A DNA stretch of 39,729 nucleotides. Source: a virus. A program made the position numbers and the translations under genes. Below, in pieces: positions 6,928 to 15,328 of this stretch. Within the stretch, counting starts at the first letter, position 1, and each line of letters begins with the position of its first letter. The stretch covers positions 1-39,729 of IMG/VR virus record IMGVR_UViG_3300025655_006702, one strand, 5' to 3'. The notes below the pieces were generated by a model. That model made no database searches. It worked only from the letters and a program-made list of their open reading frames with translations, and was not told the DNA's origin.

Positions 6928-7710
6928 ATGCCACATATTTCTTATTCAGAACTTAAAAACTGGACCATGTGTCCACACTACAGGAAATTAGTAAATGAAG
7001 ATAAACTTAATCCGCTTACTGATTCTATTTTTACGACCTTTGGAACGGCTGTTCACTCTGTGTGCGAGGAAATTGCACCAATGGATCACCAAGTTAGCGA
7101 TCCAGCTACACTCTTTGAAAGCCGATTCAAAGAAGAACTCACAAAATTAGAAGATGTAGAGCAAAAAACAATAGATCAATTTATGAATCAAGGCAAGGAG
7201 ATCGTAGTAGAAGTCACCGATGCCTTAAAAGACTATTTTGGTGAGTATGAAGTTCACCAAGTTGAGGAGCAACTCTTTGAGCGAATCATTGAGTTCCCTA
7301 ATAAAGAGTATGACTTTAAGGGCTATGTTGACCTTATCGTTAAGACTCCAGACGGCAAGTACCACATTCTAGACTGGAAGACTTGCTCTTGGGGCTGGGA
7401 TGCCCGTAGAAAAGCAGAAAAGATTACCACTTATCAGCTTACTTTTTACAAAAAGTTCTTTGCTGAAAAATACAGTGTTGACCCATCAATGATTGAGACT
7501 CACTTTGGACTACTCAAGCGAACAGCAAAGAAAGGAAAAAAGGTTGAGATCTTTAGGGTCACAAGTGGTGATAAAAAAACTAAAAATGCTGTTAAACTTT
7601 TGACAGATGCCTTGTATAATATTTCTAACGAAAGACACTTAAAAAATCGGCTAAGTTGTCATAAAATGTATGGAACTTGCCCATTTTTTAAAACGGAACA
7701 TTGTACATGA
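6928..7710 (+). CDS. PD-(D/E)XK nuclease, Cas4/RecB-like, with putative Fe-S cluster
   Basis: This 260-aa protein has Cas4/AddB-type nuclease features. They are S-Y-S-E-L-K-N-W-x-M-C-P at the N-terminus, G-T-A-V-H-S (His43), G-Y-V-D-L-I (Asp135), I-L-D-W-K-T (Asp149 and Lys151) and T-Y-Q-L-T-F-Y (Gln170). Cys15 near the start and Cys244, Cys251 and Cys259 at the end form the split four-cysteine pattern that holds a 4Fe-4S cluster in Cas4 and AddB. T4-like phages use nucleases of this fold in recombination and end processing. No CRISPR genes are nearby, so a Cas4 adaptation role has no support. Its TGA overlaps the next ATG as ATGA, linking it to the glycosyltransferase genes. Confidence 0.85.
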   Translation: MPHISYSELKNWTMCPHYRKLVNEDKLNPLTDSIFTTFGTAVHSVCEEIAPMDHQVSDPATLFESRFKEELTKLEDVEQKTIDQFMNQGKEIVVEVTDALKDYFGEYEVHQVEEQLFERIIEFPNKEYDFKGYVDLIVKTPDGKYHILDWKTCSWGWDARRKAEKITTYQLTFYKKFFAEKYSVDPSMIETHFGLLKRTAKKGKKVEIFRVTSGDKKTKNAVKLLTDALYNISNERHLKNRLSCHKMYGTCPFFKTEHCT

Positions 7711-8969
7711 GTGATAAAAAGATAAAGATATTTACATTAAGCGATCATCCACTTACACCATCTGGTGTTGGAACACAGACAAAATATATCATTGAGGGAA
7801 TGCTCAGAACTGGTAAGTACCAGTTTATTTCTTTTGGTGGTTTGATCAGGCATGAAGATTATCGTCCAATCAAAACAGAAGAGTTTGGTGATGATTGGAT
7901 TATTATCCCTACAGATGGTTATGGAACACAAGAATCTGTTAGAGCTATGCTATGGTCAGAAAAGCCAGATATTGTTTGGTTCATGACAGATCCTCGTTTT
8001 TGGGGCTGGCTATGGCAGATTGAAGAAGAGATTCGCCATAATGTCCCAATGGTCTACTACCATGTATGGGATAACTATCCTTATCCAACTTATAATAAAC
8101 CAAATTACGATAGTAATGACTTTATCGCTACAATATCAAAGGTTACAGATGATATTGTAGCAAATGTCTCACCAGATGTAGACAGGCAGTATGTTCCACA
8201 TGCTGTTAATTTAGATATTTTTAAACCTTTAGAGGATGATTTCCTAGAACAGCTTAGAGCAGATAACTTTAAAGAAAACAAAGACAAGTTTATTGTCTTT
8301 TGGAATAACAGAAATGCTCGCAGAAAGATGGGAGCTACTTTAATTCTTTGGTTTAAGGACTTCTTAGATAGAGTTGGTCATGATAAGGCTGTTCTATTAA
8401 TGCATACTAATCCTAGGGACCAAGCAGGATCCAATCTAGAGGCTTTAATTGAAGACATTGGATTGAACGACGGACAAGTACTTTTCTCAAGAGAAAAGCT
8501 GCATCCTGAGAACTTAGCAGCCATGTATAACATGGTTGATGTTACTATAAACATTTCAGATGCTGAGGGTTTTGGACTTGGAACTCTAGAGTCCTTATCC
8601 TGTGGAACTCCAATCATAGTCAACATGACAGGTGGCTTACAAGAGCAAGTTACAGATGGCGAAGAGTGGTTTGGGGTCGGTTTAGAACCAACCAGTAAGA
8701 CCATTGTAGGCTCACAAGAGGTTCCTTTCATCTATGAGGACAGACTCGCAAAGGAACAGGTTGTAGAGGCTCTCCTAGAGATGTTTAACAAGACTCCCGA
8801 GGAAAGAAAACAGCTTGGTCTGAAGGGTCGTCAACATGTAGAAACTAACTACAACTTTGAAAACTTTATTAAGACATGGGACGAGATTTTTACAAAGGTT
8901 CATGAAGAACATGGATCTTGGGAAACTCGTAACAGAAAACAAAATTGGACATTAAAAGAAGTAGCATGA
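7707..8969 (+). CDS. Glycosyltransferase family 4-type (GT-B)
   Basis: This is a 420-aa retaining GT-B transferase. The start is ATG 7707 (ATGA with the nuclease gene); a TTG at 7701 is rejected. The N-terminal domain opens with I-F-T-L-S-D-H-P then S-G-V-G-T-Q, the glycine-rich acceptor loop of GT4 enzymes. The C-terminal donor domain has S-D-A-E-G-F-G-L-G-T-L-E-S-L-S-C-G-T-P-I, giving the E-x7-E pair Glu287 and Glu295. It would move a nucleotide-activated sugar onto a glycan or protein; donor and acceptor cannot be read. Hand-counted lines are about 45% G+C, like the purA-phoH block and unlike the genes after 10240, suggesting it is an older resident. It overlaps the next gene as ATGA. Confidence 0.88.
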   Translation: MSDKKIKIFTLSDHPLTPSGVGTQTKYIIEGMLRTGKYQFISFGGLIRHEDYRPIKTEEFGDDWIIIPTDGYGTQESVRAMLWSEKPDIVWFMTDPRFWGWLWQIEEEIRHNVPMVYYHVWDNYPYPTYNKPNYDSNDFIATISKVTDDIVANVSPDVDRQYVPHAVNLDIFKPLEDDFLEQLRADNFKENKDKFIVFWNNRNARRKMGATLILWFKDFLDRVGHDKAVLLMHTNPRDQAGSNLEALIEDIGLNDGQVLFSREKLHPENLAAMYNMVDVTINISDAEGFGLGTLESLSCGTPIIVNMTGGLQEQVTDGEEWFGVGLEPTSKTIVGSQEVPFIYEDRLAKEQVVEALLEMFNKTPEERKQLGLKGRQHVETNYNFENFIKTWDEIFTKVHEEHGSWETRNRKQNWTLKEVA

Positions 8970-10243
8970 AAAAGAAGATTTTAGTAAGGGGACCAGCCCT
9001 ATCACAAACTGGTTATGGCGAACAATGCCGTTTTGCTCTTAGGGCTTTAAGATCTAGAGAAGATTTATTTGACATCTATCTCCTTAACATTCCTTGGGGC
9101 GGTACTAACTGGATTTTTGAAGACAGCGAAGAGAGGAGATGGCTAGATGAGCTAATCATCAAAGCCAAACCTTTGCTGGAACAACAAAAGCAAAATCCAC
9201 AAATGCCCATCTTTGACATTTCTCTTCAGGTAACGATTCCAAATGAGCTACAAAGAATGGCTCCACAAAACATTCTTTACACAGCAGGAATTGAAACAGA
9301 TAAAGCTTGTCAGGAATGGATTGGCAAATGTCACCAGTTTGCCGACAAGATTCTTGTTATCTCAGAACATGCTAAGGCAGGACTACAGGTTCCAATCAAG
9401 GCTCAAGATCAAAATGGAAATGAACTAGACTTTGTTCTAGATAAGCCAATTGAAGTAGTTCACTATCCTGTCAAGAAAGTCGAGACAAAAGAGCTAGATC
9501 TTCAACTAGAAACAGACTTCAACTTCCTTGCTATCTCACAGTGGGGACCACGAAAGAACTTAGCTAACACAATTGGCTGGTTTTGTGAGGAATTCAAAGA
9601 TAATTCAAATGTTGGTTTAGTAGTTAAAACTTTTGCGAAGGGCAATAGTCAAATAGACAAAGACTTCTTAGAGAAAGCTCTCAAGTCTGTTTTGGACAAC
9701 TTCCCAGATAGAAAGTGTAAGGTTTATTTCCTTCATGGTTACATGAACGAGCAAGAGCTACACTCGCTTTATGTTCATCCAAAGATTAAAGCAATGGTCA
9801 ACTTTGGTCATGGAGAAGGCTATGGTTTGCCTCTATTTGAAGCAGCTTACTCAGGGCTTCCTGTAATCACCCATGACTTCGGAGGGCAAAAGGACTTCCT
9901 CTATGCCCCTAAGAAGGATAAGAAGGGTGTAGAGAAGCTCAGAGCCCATTTCAGTAGGGTTAATCACGAACTCAAGCCAGTTCAAAAAGAAGTTCTTTGG
10001 AAGGGTGTAATTGAGCCTGACATGCAGTGGGCTTATCCAAACGAATCTAGCTGTAAGATAGCTATGCGCGAAGCTGTAAAGAACTATGGGCTATTACAGG
10101 GCGAAGCAAAGCGATTGAAGGAATGGTTGGAGCAAGAGTTTGAAGAGGATAAAAAATACGACTCTTTTGTACAATCACTATATGGCGAAGAATTAGAAAT
10201 ACAGTCAGAAATTGACGATCTATTTAATCAACTAGAGCTATGA
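8966..10243 (+). CDS. Glycosyltransferase family 4-type (GT-B)
   Basis: This protein has 425 residues from ATG 8966; an in-frame TTG at 8945 lies inside the previous gene and is rejected. The N-terminus reads I-L-V-R-G-P-A-L-S-Q-T-G-Y-G-E, a GT4 acceptor-domain loop. The donor domain has F-G-H-G-E-G-Y-G-L-P-L-F-E-A-A with the E-x7-E pair Glu284 and Glu292, followed by S-G-L-P-V-I-T. The last 90 residues carry long helices ending in acidic residues. It is a tandem partner of the upstream transferase and the two probably act one after the other on the same glycan. Base composition is core-like (about 43% G+C on a counted line). Its stop overlaps the start of the AT-rich part of the cassette by four bases. 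Confidence 0.88.
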   Translation: MKKKILVRGPALSQTGYGEQCRFALRALRSREDLFDIYLLNIPWGGTNWIFEDSEERRWLDELIIKAKPLLEQQKQNPQMPIFDISLQVTIPNELQRMAPQNILYTAGIETDKACQEWIGKCHQFADKILVISEHAKAGLQVPIKAQDQNGNELDFVLDKPIEVVHYPVKKVETKELDLQLETDFNFLAISQWGPRKNLANTIGWFCEEFKDNSNVGLVVKTFAKGNSQIDKDFLEKALKSVLDNFPDRKCKVYFLHGYMNEQELHSLYVHPKIKAMVNFGHGEGYGLPLFEAAYSGLPVITHDFGGQKDFLYAPKKDKKGVEKLRAHFSRVNHELKPVQKEVLWKGVIEPDMQWAYPNESSCKIAMREAVKNYGLLQGEAKRLKEWLEQEFEEDKKYDSFVQSLYGEELEIQSEIDDLFNQLEL

Positions 10244-11874
10244 TTATTGTAGTAGCTGATGCTTTTTCAAATCAGTTTTTAGGCGGCGCCGAATTGACCT
10301 CTGATGCTCTACTTGAAGCCGGTTTTAATAATTATAAAAAAATAAATTCACCAGCTTTAACTGAAGAAATTATTGAAAAATATAAAGATAAAAAGTGGAT
10401 ATTTTTTAATTTTGAATATGTCAATAAAAAATGCCTGCTAAAAGTAGCGACAACGATATTAGACTACAGTGTTGTCGAATACGATTATAAATACTGTAAG
10501 TATAGACTAAAGAGTAAGCATGAAAGCTCTGGTGAAAAGTGTGAATGTGAAAAATCACACAGGGGAAAATTAATAGCAATATTTCTAGCAAAATCAAAAA
10601 ATTTATTTTTTATGTCTAGCGGACAAAAAAATGAATATGAGAACATTTATCCAATATTAAAAAAACATAAATCATCACATGTTTTAAGCTCTTCATTTAG
10701 CAAGAAAAGTTTAAACCAGATACGCTCTTTTTTAAAAAACTCAACAAGTAAAAATGATAAGTATTTAATTTTAAATTCTGATTCTTGGGTCAAGGGAACA
10801 AAAAATTGTGTTGAGTACGCTGAGAAAAATAAATTAAAATATGAATTAGTGGGCGGCTTACAACACAAAGATCTGCTAAAAAAATTATCAGAATCTAAAG
10901 GTTTAATATTTTTACCAAACGGATATGATACTTGTCCGAGAATAGTAATAGAAGCAAAACTTCTTGGTTGCGATGTTATATTAAATGATAATGTTCAACA
11001 CAAAGATGAGCCTTGGTTTAACGACAGTTCTAGTATTTTAAATTATGTTGAACAACAAAAGAATTTATTTTACGATAAATGCTTAAAGCAGGAGATAACT
11101 CATAATCGCCTATCTGAAAAAACAAGATTTCATTTTATAATACCGGGATACAACGTTTCTGATTGGATTCAAAAATGCGTGACATCTATAAAACGACAGG
11201 ACTATAAAAATTATTCCGTAACGTACATTGATGATGTTTCAACCGACGACACGGTTGAAATATATGATTCACTAACACCAGATGATTGTGGTTTTACTAA
11301 TTTTGAAAAAATTGTTAATAAAGAAAAAAGTTACGCTTTAAAAGGTATATCAAGTGCCATAAAGACATTAAACATTGACAAAGAAGATGTTATAATCGTT
11401 CTAGATGCGGACGATTGGCTGTCATCACCAGATGTCTTAAGTTATCTAAATACAGTTTATCAAAAGCAAGATTGCTGGATGACCTATGGAAGTTACATGT
11501 ATTATCCATTTGGAGATATGGGTGTAGAGCCTTCTGACTACCCGCAAGATGTGGTGGAGAACAATTTATACAGAGAGGATGATTGGCGAGCATCTCATCT
11601 AAGAACTTTTAAGAAAAAACTTTGGGACAAAATTGACCAACAAGATCTTATAGATGACGACGGAGAATATTATAAAACTGCCTACGATCAGGCTATGATG
11701 TTACCCATGTTAGAGATGGCAAGGGAAAGAGCAAAATACATTCCAGAAGTTCTACATGTGTACAATAGAGCAAACGCTATAAACGTCGATAAACAAAAAC
11801 AAAAACAACAATATGAAACAATGCTTAGAATACGAAAGCAAAAAAAGTATGAAAGGGCAGACTTTGAAGATTAG
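10240..11874 (+). CDS. Two-domain glycosyltransferase (GT-B-like plus GT2)
   Basis: This is a 544-aa fusion. Residues 1-285 resemble half of a GT4 enzyme: G-G-A-E-L-T near the start and P-N-G-Y-D-T-C-P-R-I-V-I-E-A-K-L-L-G-C-D-V, where the first Glu of E-x7-E is Asp230 and the second is Glu238. Residues 296-510 are a GT2 (GT-A) domain with F-I-I-P-G-Y-N-V, D-D-V-S-T-D-D-T and the metal-binding D-A-D-D-W at 389-393. An unusual cysteine group (Cys86, Cys101, Cys103 with His106) sits in the first domain and could bind a metal. The fusion could add two sugars in sequence. It starts with ATGA coupling and marks a sharp drop in G+C (a counted line is 27%). Confidence 0.82.
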   Translation: MIIVVADAFSNQFLGGAELTSDALLEAGFNNYKKINSPALTEEIIEKYKDKKWIFFNFEYVNKKCLLKVATTILDYSVVEYDYKYCKYRLKSKHESSGEKCECEKSHRGKLIAIFLAKSKNLFFMSSGQKNEYENIYPILKKHKSSHVLSSSFSKKSLNQIRSFLKNSTSKNDKYLILNSDSWVKGTKNCVEYAEKNKLKYELVGGLQHKDLLKKLSESKGLIFLPNGYDTCPRIVIEAKLLGCDVILNDNVQHKDEPWFNDSSSILNYVEQQKNLFYDKCLKQEITHNRLSEKTRFHFIIPGYNVSDWIQKCVTSIKRQDYKNYSVTYIDDVSTDDTVEIYDSLTPDDCGFTNFEKIVNKEKSYALKGISSAIKTLNIDKEDVIIVLDADDWLSSPDVLSYLNTVYQKQDCWMTYGSYMYYPFGDMGVEPSDYPQDVVENNLYREDDWRASHLRTFKKKLWDKIDQQDLIDDDGEYYKTAYDQAMMLPMLEMARERAKYIPEVLHVYNRANAINVDKQKQKQQYETMLRIRKQKKYERADFED

Positions 11875-12742
11875 ATTAGAAAATGTAAATTTAAATAGCA
11901 ATTCTGGACCAAACTCCTTTGCTCAAAAGCTAGTAAAGGAGTTTCAAATTCAAGGGCATTCTTTTGCATCTAAAGATTATGACAGCGCATTGTGCTTTAT
12001 AGAGGATCATTCAAACTTGGCGGGTAAAAACCTCTATCAAAGGTTAGATGGCATTTATTTCAATACTCAGTTCAACTATGATATGCAAAATTCAAATATT
12101 TTGAAAACTTATCAAAAAGCTCAAGGAATAATATTTCAATCAAACTTCAGTAAAAAATTAGTTACATCTTTTTTTGGACCACATCCAAATACAATAATTA
12201 TACACAACGGCGCCAATCTAGATTTAATAGAAAAGATAGAACCGATAAAAAATAACATAATTGATCGTTATGAAACAGTTTGGTCTTGCGCTGCTACTTG
12301 GAGACCACATAAAAGACTAAAAGACAACATAGAGTATTTTTTAGAGCACAAGGGTCAAAATGACTGCTTGGTGATTGCCGGTAAACCAGATTACTTTTAT
12401 AAGGATCCAAACATTTTTTATGTTGGGGAATTGAATTATGAAAAACTGTTATCCGTTTATAAAAAAAGCAAGTACTTTATACATCTTGGCTGGCTTGACA
12501 ATTGCCCCAATGTTGTTGTAGATGCTAGAGCCTGCGGCAGTCAAATTATTTGTTGTTCTGCTGGTGGTACTCAAGAAGTCGCAGGTCTAGACGCGACAGT
12601 TGTTGAAGATAATTGGGATTTTAAGCCAACAAGGCTGTATGAACCACCTACACTAGACTTTTCAAAGAAAATTAAAAATAAGTATGATTCATGTTACGAT
12701 ATAAGAGAAGTAGCTAAAAAATACATTGAGTTTATTAAATGA
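11864..12742 (+). CDS. Glycosyltransferase family 4-like
   Basis: The likely start is TTG 11864, preceded by AAAGGG at 11852-11857 at good spacing and giving an M-K-I-R-L-E-N-V beta strand. ATG 11849 or 11813 would add 5 or 17 residues inside the previous gene with no clear ribosome site. The 292-aa product is a compact GT-B enzyme: S-G-P-N-S-F-A-Q-K-L acceptor loop, S-N-F-S-K-K-L, H-N-G-A-N-L-D, then the donor half with W-L-D-N-C-P-N-V-V-V-D-A-R-A-C-G. The usual E-x7-E pair is D-x7-D here. It ends in an ATGA overlap with the next transferase. The family call is good; the sugar is unknown. Confidence 0.78.
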   Translation: MKIRLENVNLNSNSGPNSFAQKLVKEFQIQGHSFASKDYDSALCFIEDHSNLAGKNLYQRLDGIYFNTQFNYDMQNSNILKTYQKAQGIIFQSNFSKKLVTSFFGPHPNTIIIHNGANLDLIEKIEPIKNNIIDRYETVWSCAATWRPHKRLKDNIEYFLEHKGQNDCLVIAGKPDYFYKDPNIFYVGELNYEKLLSVYKKSKYFIHLGWLDNCPNVVVDARACGSQIICCSAGGTQEVAGLDATVVEDNWDFKPTRLYEPPTLDFSKKIKNKYDSCYDIREVAKKYIEFIK

Positions 12743-13659
12743 AAATATTTACCGTAGTAGCTAATGAAAACTGGATATGTGATAGACTTGTAGGTGAGTG
12801 GCAAGAACACGCCGGTTATGCAAAAAGTTACACCGATGCAGAAGTTATCTGGGTTTTTAGTCCGTCTAATTGGAGGCTGGTGCCACCAGAGATTTTAAAA
12901 ACAAAAAAAGTTGTTGTAACAATACATCACATTACTCCACAAAAATTCACAAAAGATTCGTTAAGAGAGTTTTTAATTAGAGATAAAATAGTTGATTTTT
13001 ATCATGTTACTTGTAAACAGACCGAAGATTTTTTGAAAAAAATTACTAAAAAACCAATTTTTAAACAGCCATTTTGGGTTAATTCAAAAAATTGGTTTAG
13101 TTCGCCAAAGCAGGAGCTTAGACAAAAATATAGTATTTCTCAAGATGCATTTTTAGTAGGTTCTTTTCAAAGAGACACAGAGGGCTATGATTTAAAATCT
13201 CCAAAACTAGAAAAAGGACCAGACTTATTCTGTGATATCGTAGAAAAAATGAACAATCAAGTGGGCGATTTACAAGTTTTGTTAGCCGGTTGGCGAAGAC
13301 AATATGTTATTGGCAGGTTAGAAAAAGCAGGAATAAAATATCAGTATTTTGAGAGACCTGATTTATCGGTTGTTAATGATTTATATAACTGTTTAGACTT
13401 GTATGTCGTTTCAGCTAGAACCGAGGGTGGACCACAATCAATTGTAGAGTGTGCTGCCAACAAAACTCCAATAATTTCTACTGATGTGGGAATTGCCTCT
13501 GTTATTCTGGCACCAGAGAGCATATACGATCCAGCTATAGAAATTGGAAAGCCAAATGTCGAATTAGCGTATGAAAACGTTCAAAAATATTTAGTTCCCT
13601 CTGGTTTCAAGCCGTTCATTGATTTTTTTAAAACAAGTTTTAAGTTGCAAAATGTATAA
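12739..13659 (+). CDS. Glycosyltransferase family 4-like
   Basis: This is a 306-aa short GT-B protein. The acceptor half begins I-F-T-V-V-A-N-E-N-W-I-C-D-R-L and contains V-T-I-H-H-I-T-P. The donor half has S-F-Q-R-D-T-E-G, L-L-A-G-W-R-R, and A-R-T-E-G-G-P-Q-S-I-V-E-C-A-A-N-K-T-P with the E-x7-E pair Glu229 and Glu237. It lies between another GT4-like gene and the dioxygenase gene, with ATGA coupling at the front and an 8-base overlap at the back, so it belongs to the same translation unit. Donor and acceptor are not predictable. Confidence 0.82.
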   Translation: MKIFTVVANENWICDRLVGEWQEHAGYAKSYTDAEVIWVFSPSNWRLVPPEILKTKKVVVTIHHITPQKFTKDSLREFLIRDKIVDFYHVTCKQTEDFLKKITKKPIFKQPFWVNSKNWFSSPKQELRQKYSISQDAFLVGSFQRDTEGYDLKSPKLEKGPDLFCDIVEKMNNQVGDLQVLLAGWRRQYVIGRLEKAGIKYQYFERPDLSVVNDLYNCLDLYVVSARTEGGPQSIVECAANKTPIISTDVGIASVILAPESIYDPAIEIGKPNVELAYENVQKYLVPSGFKPFIDFFKTSFKLQNV

Positions 13660-14326
13660 ACAATTTTATAAAGATGGTCTCTGTCAGGTTAATTTTGGTG
13701 GAAAAAAATTAGATCAAGTTTTAACTAAAATTTTAAAAAACGATTTAAAACACGGTTATAACTTAGAATCAAAATATCTTGGCAGTTATGATTTAAGACC
13801 AGATGTTTTGTCGTATGATAAGATTTTTATTGAGTCGCTCAGACAACACAATATTAAAAAAATTATAGAGGAAACCACACTAAAAAATTATTCATTATTT
13901 CATATACAAATTAGAGTGGTTGAAAACACTAATAGCTATATGGATTGGCATAGGGACACGTACTATGATGAGAGTGGAGAATTACACGGAAAAAGCCCAC
14001 ATGGCGTTAAATTAATTTACTATCCAGAGTTAAATAAAGAAAAACAAGACAGGCTTTTATATTTGTGTGGGTCAAATAGAATTCTTTTTCCTAATAACTT
14101 GTATGATAGAGGGCTTTTTAAAATATTAGAAAGTAAGAAGGTAAAATCAAATAAAGATAAGGCTATATTGTTTGATACTAATGGTTTACACTCGGTCTGC
14201 CCAGAGGCTAAAAATAATAAATCTATACGTCTAATATATTCGTTTTTAAGTAAAAAACAAATTTTGGATGACCATAGTGATAGTAAGTTGCATATGAAGA
14301 CAATGCAAATGTTTGAGGAAATTTAA
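13652..14326 (+). CDS. Putative 2-oxoglutarate/Fe(II) dioxygenase, phytanoyl-CoA dioxygenase-like
   Basis: This protein has 224 residues from ATG 13652, overlapping the previous stop by 8 bases; a TTG at 13619 is deep inside that gene and is rejected. A double-stranded beta-helix metal site is visible: D-W-H-R-D with His100 and Asp102, the distal His180 in N-G-L-H-S-V, and Arg193 in S-I-R-L-I-Y as the 2-oxoglutarate salt-bridge candidate. Enzymes of this fold hydroxylate small molecules, sugars, lipids or side chains. Between glycosyltransferase and oxidoreductase genes, a sugar-hydroxylating or oxidative tailoring step is the natural inference, but a lipid or protein substrate is possible. 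The facial triad supports an active enzyme. Confidence 0.7.
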   Translation: MYKQFYKDGLCQVNFGGKKLDQVLTKILKNDLKHGYNLESKYLGSYDLRPDVLSYDKIFIESLRQHNIKKIIEETTLKNYSLFHIQIRVVENTNSYMDWHRDTYYDESGELHGKSPHGVKLIYYPELNKEKQDRLLYLCGSNRILFPNNLYDRGLFKILESKKVKSNKDKAILFDTNGLHSVCPEAKNNKSIRLIYSFLSKKQILDDHSDSKLHMKTMQMFEEI

Positions 14327-15328
14327 ATGAAAGTGGGAATAGTTGGAGCAGGCAAAAGATTTTTTAACGTCTATAAGCCAATATTGGAAAAAATGCAGTG
14401 TTCTATGTTTGTTTGGAATCGTACTAAACAGAAAGTAGAATCTTTGAAAGGGCAAAAAGGCTATGTGCTAGTTGAGGATATTGTTGATTTTGAGGATTTA
14501 GAGATAGATTTGTGTTTATGTTTCTTACCTCCAAGTATAAATTACAGCGTGTTATCCGATATAGAGATTGATTGTCCTTTACTGTTAGAAACTCCTGTTG
14601 TCGATCAGAGATGGTTGCAGAAAAATAATGTTGGCGTACTAGAACAGTGGATTTATTTACCAGTTGAACAATTCAAAGAGAATGTGTACGAGTCCAAAAT
14701 GATTTCTAGACCTTATTGGGTGTTTAATGACGGTAGATCTTTTGAGTATCATGCAATCGCTCAACTAAGAAAATACTGTCAACATCAAATACCAAAAACT
14801 TTTAAGGGTCACCTTCAAAATGTGGAGAATGAAAAAGGATATATTAATAAAAATGGTGAAAAAAGTTTTCAAAATTACGCGTGGATGCATGGTAACGCAA
14901 CCTTGGAAAATGGCTCTTTCTTAACTTATAATTTTTCCTATTCTTGCAAAACAACAAAATTGAAACCATTCCAGATGCTAAGGGCGTACTCATCAGACGG
15001 TTCAATAATTTCTGGCAGATCACAAGAAATGGATAACGATTATGAGCTTTTTGAGGTAAGATATTGCGACTCTGAACGTAACGTTGTGTGTGAGAAAGTC
15101 AGAAGAGAGGCGAAAAACGATACAACAATTTCTCTATCTTTAGGGAAGCTCAAATGGAAAAATAAATATCACCATTTGAATTTTAATGATCAGCAGACGG
15201 CAATTGCATATTTGATTAAGGATGCTAGTGTAGGAAAACTTTATTCTGCAAAGAATGCGTACCTAGATAACTTAACAATGAACGGAATGAAACAGGCAGC
15301 TAACAACAACAGTGTATTAAAATTATAA
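14327..15328 (+). CDS. Gfo/Idh/MocA-like NAD(P)-dependent oxidoreductase
   Basis: This 333-aa protein starts immediately after the previous stop. It begins with a Rossmann fold, V-G-I-V-G-A-G-K-R-F-F, and continues with a second alpha/beta part as in Gfo/Idh/MocA sugar oxidoreductases, followed by an open-face beta sheet domain from about residue 120. The usual E-K-P motif, whose lysine aids catalysis, appears here as L-L-E-T-P (Glu88, Thr89, Pro90). The enzyme may therefore use another base or be altered in function. Its closest roles are oxidation or reduction at C3 of a nucleotide sugar or a free inositol-like ring. The position beside the dioxygenase and a deacetylase-like gene fits sugar tailoring. 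Assignment to the superfamily is fairly firm, to a substrate not at all. Confidence 0.7.
   Translation: MKVGIVGAGKRFFNVYKPILEKMQCSMFVWNRTKQKVESLKGQKGYVLVEDIVDFEDLEIDLCLCFLPPSINYSVLSDIEIDCPLLLETPVVDQRWLQKNNVGVLEQWIYLPVEQFKENVYESKMISRPYWVFNDGRSFEYHAIAQLRKYCQHQIPKTFKGHLQNVENEKGYINKNGEKSFQNYAWMHGNATLENGSFLTYNFSYSCKTTKLKPFQMLRAYSSDGSIISGRSQEMDNDYELFEVRYCDSERNVVCEKVRREAKNDTTISLSLGKLKWKNKYHHLNFNDQQTAIAYLIKDASVGKLYSAKNAYLDNLTMNGMKQAANNNSVLKL

Noticed and set aside
6928-7710. CRISPR-associated Cas4 in a CRISPR locus
   Set aside because: No repeats with regular spacing and no other cas genes are in the window.
10496-10503. TATAAATA octamer inside a glycosyltransferase gene
   Set aside because: It lies deep in a coding region, far from any start, and similar copies occur elsewhere inside coding regions (for example near 22995). 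It is not treated as a late promoter.
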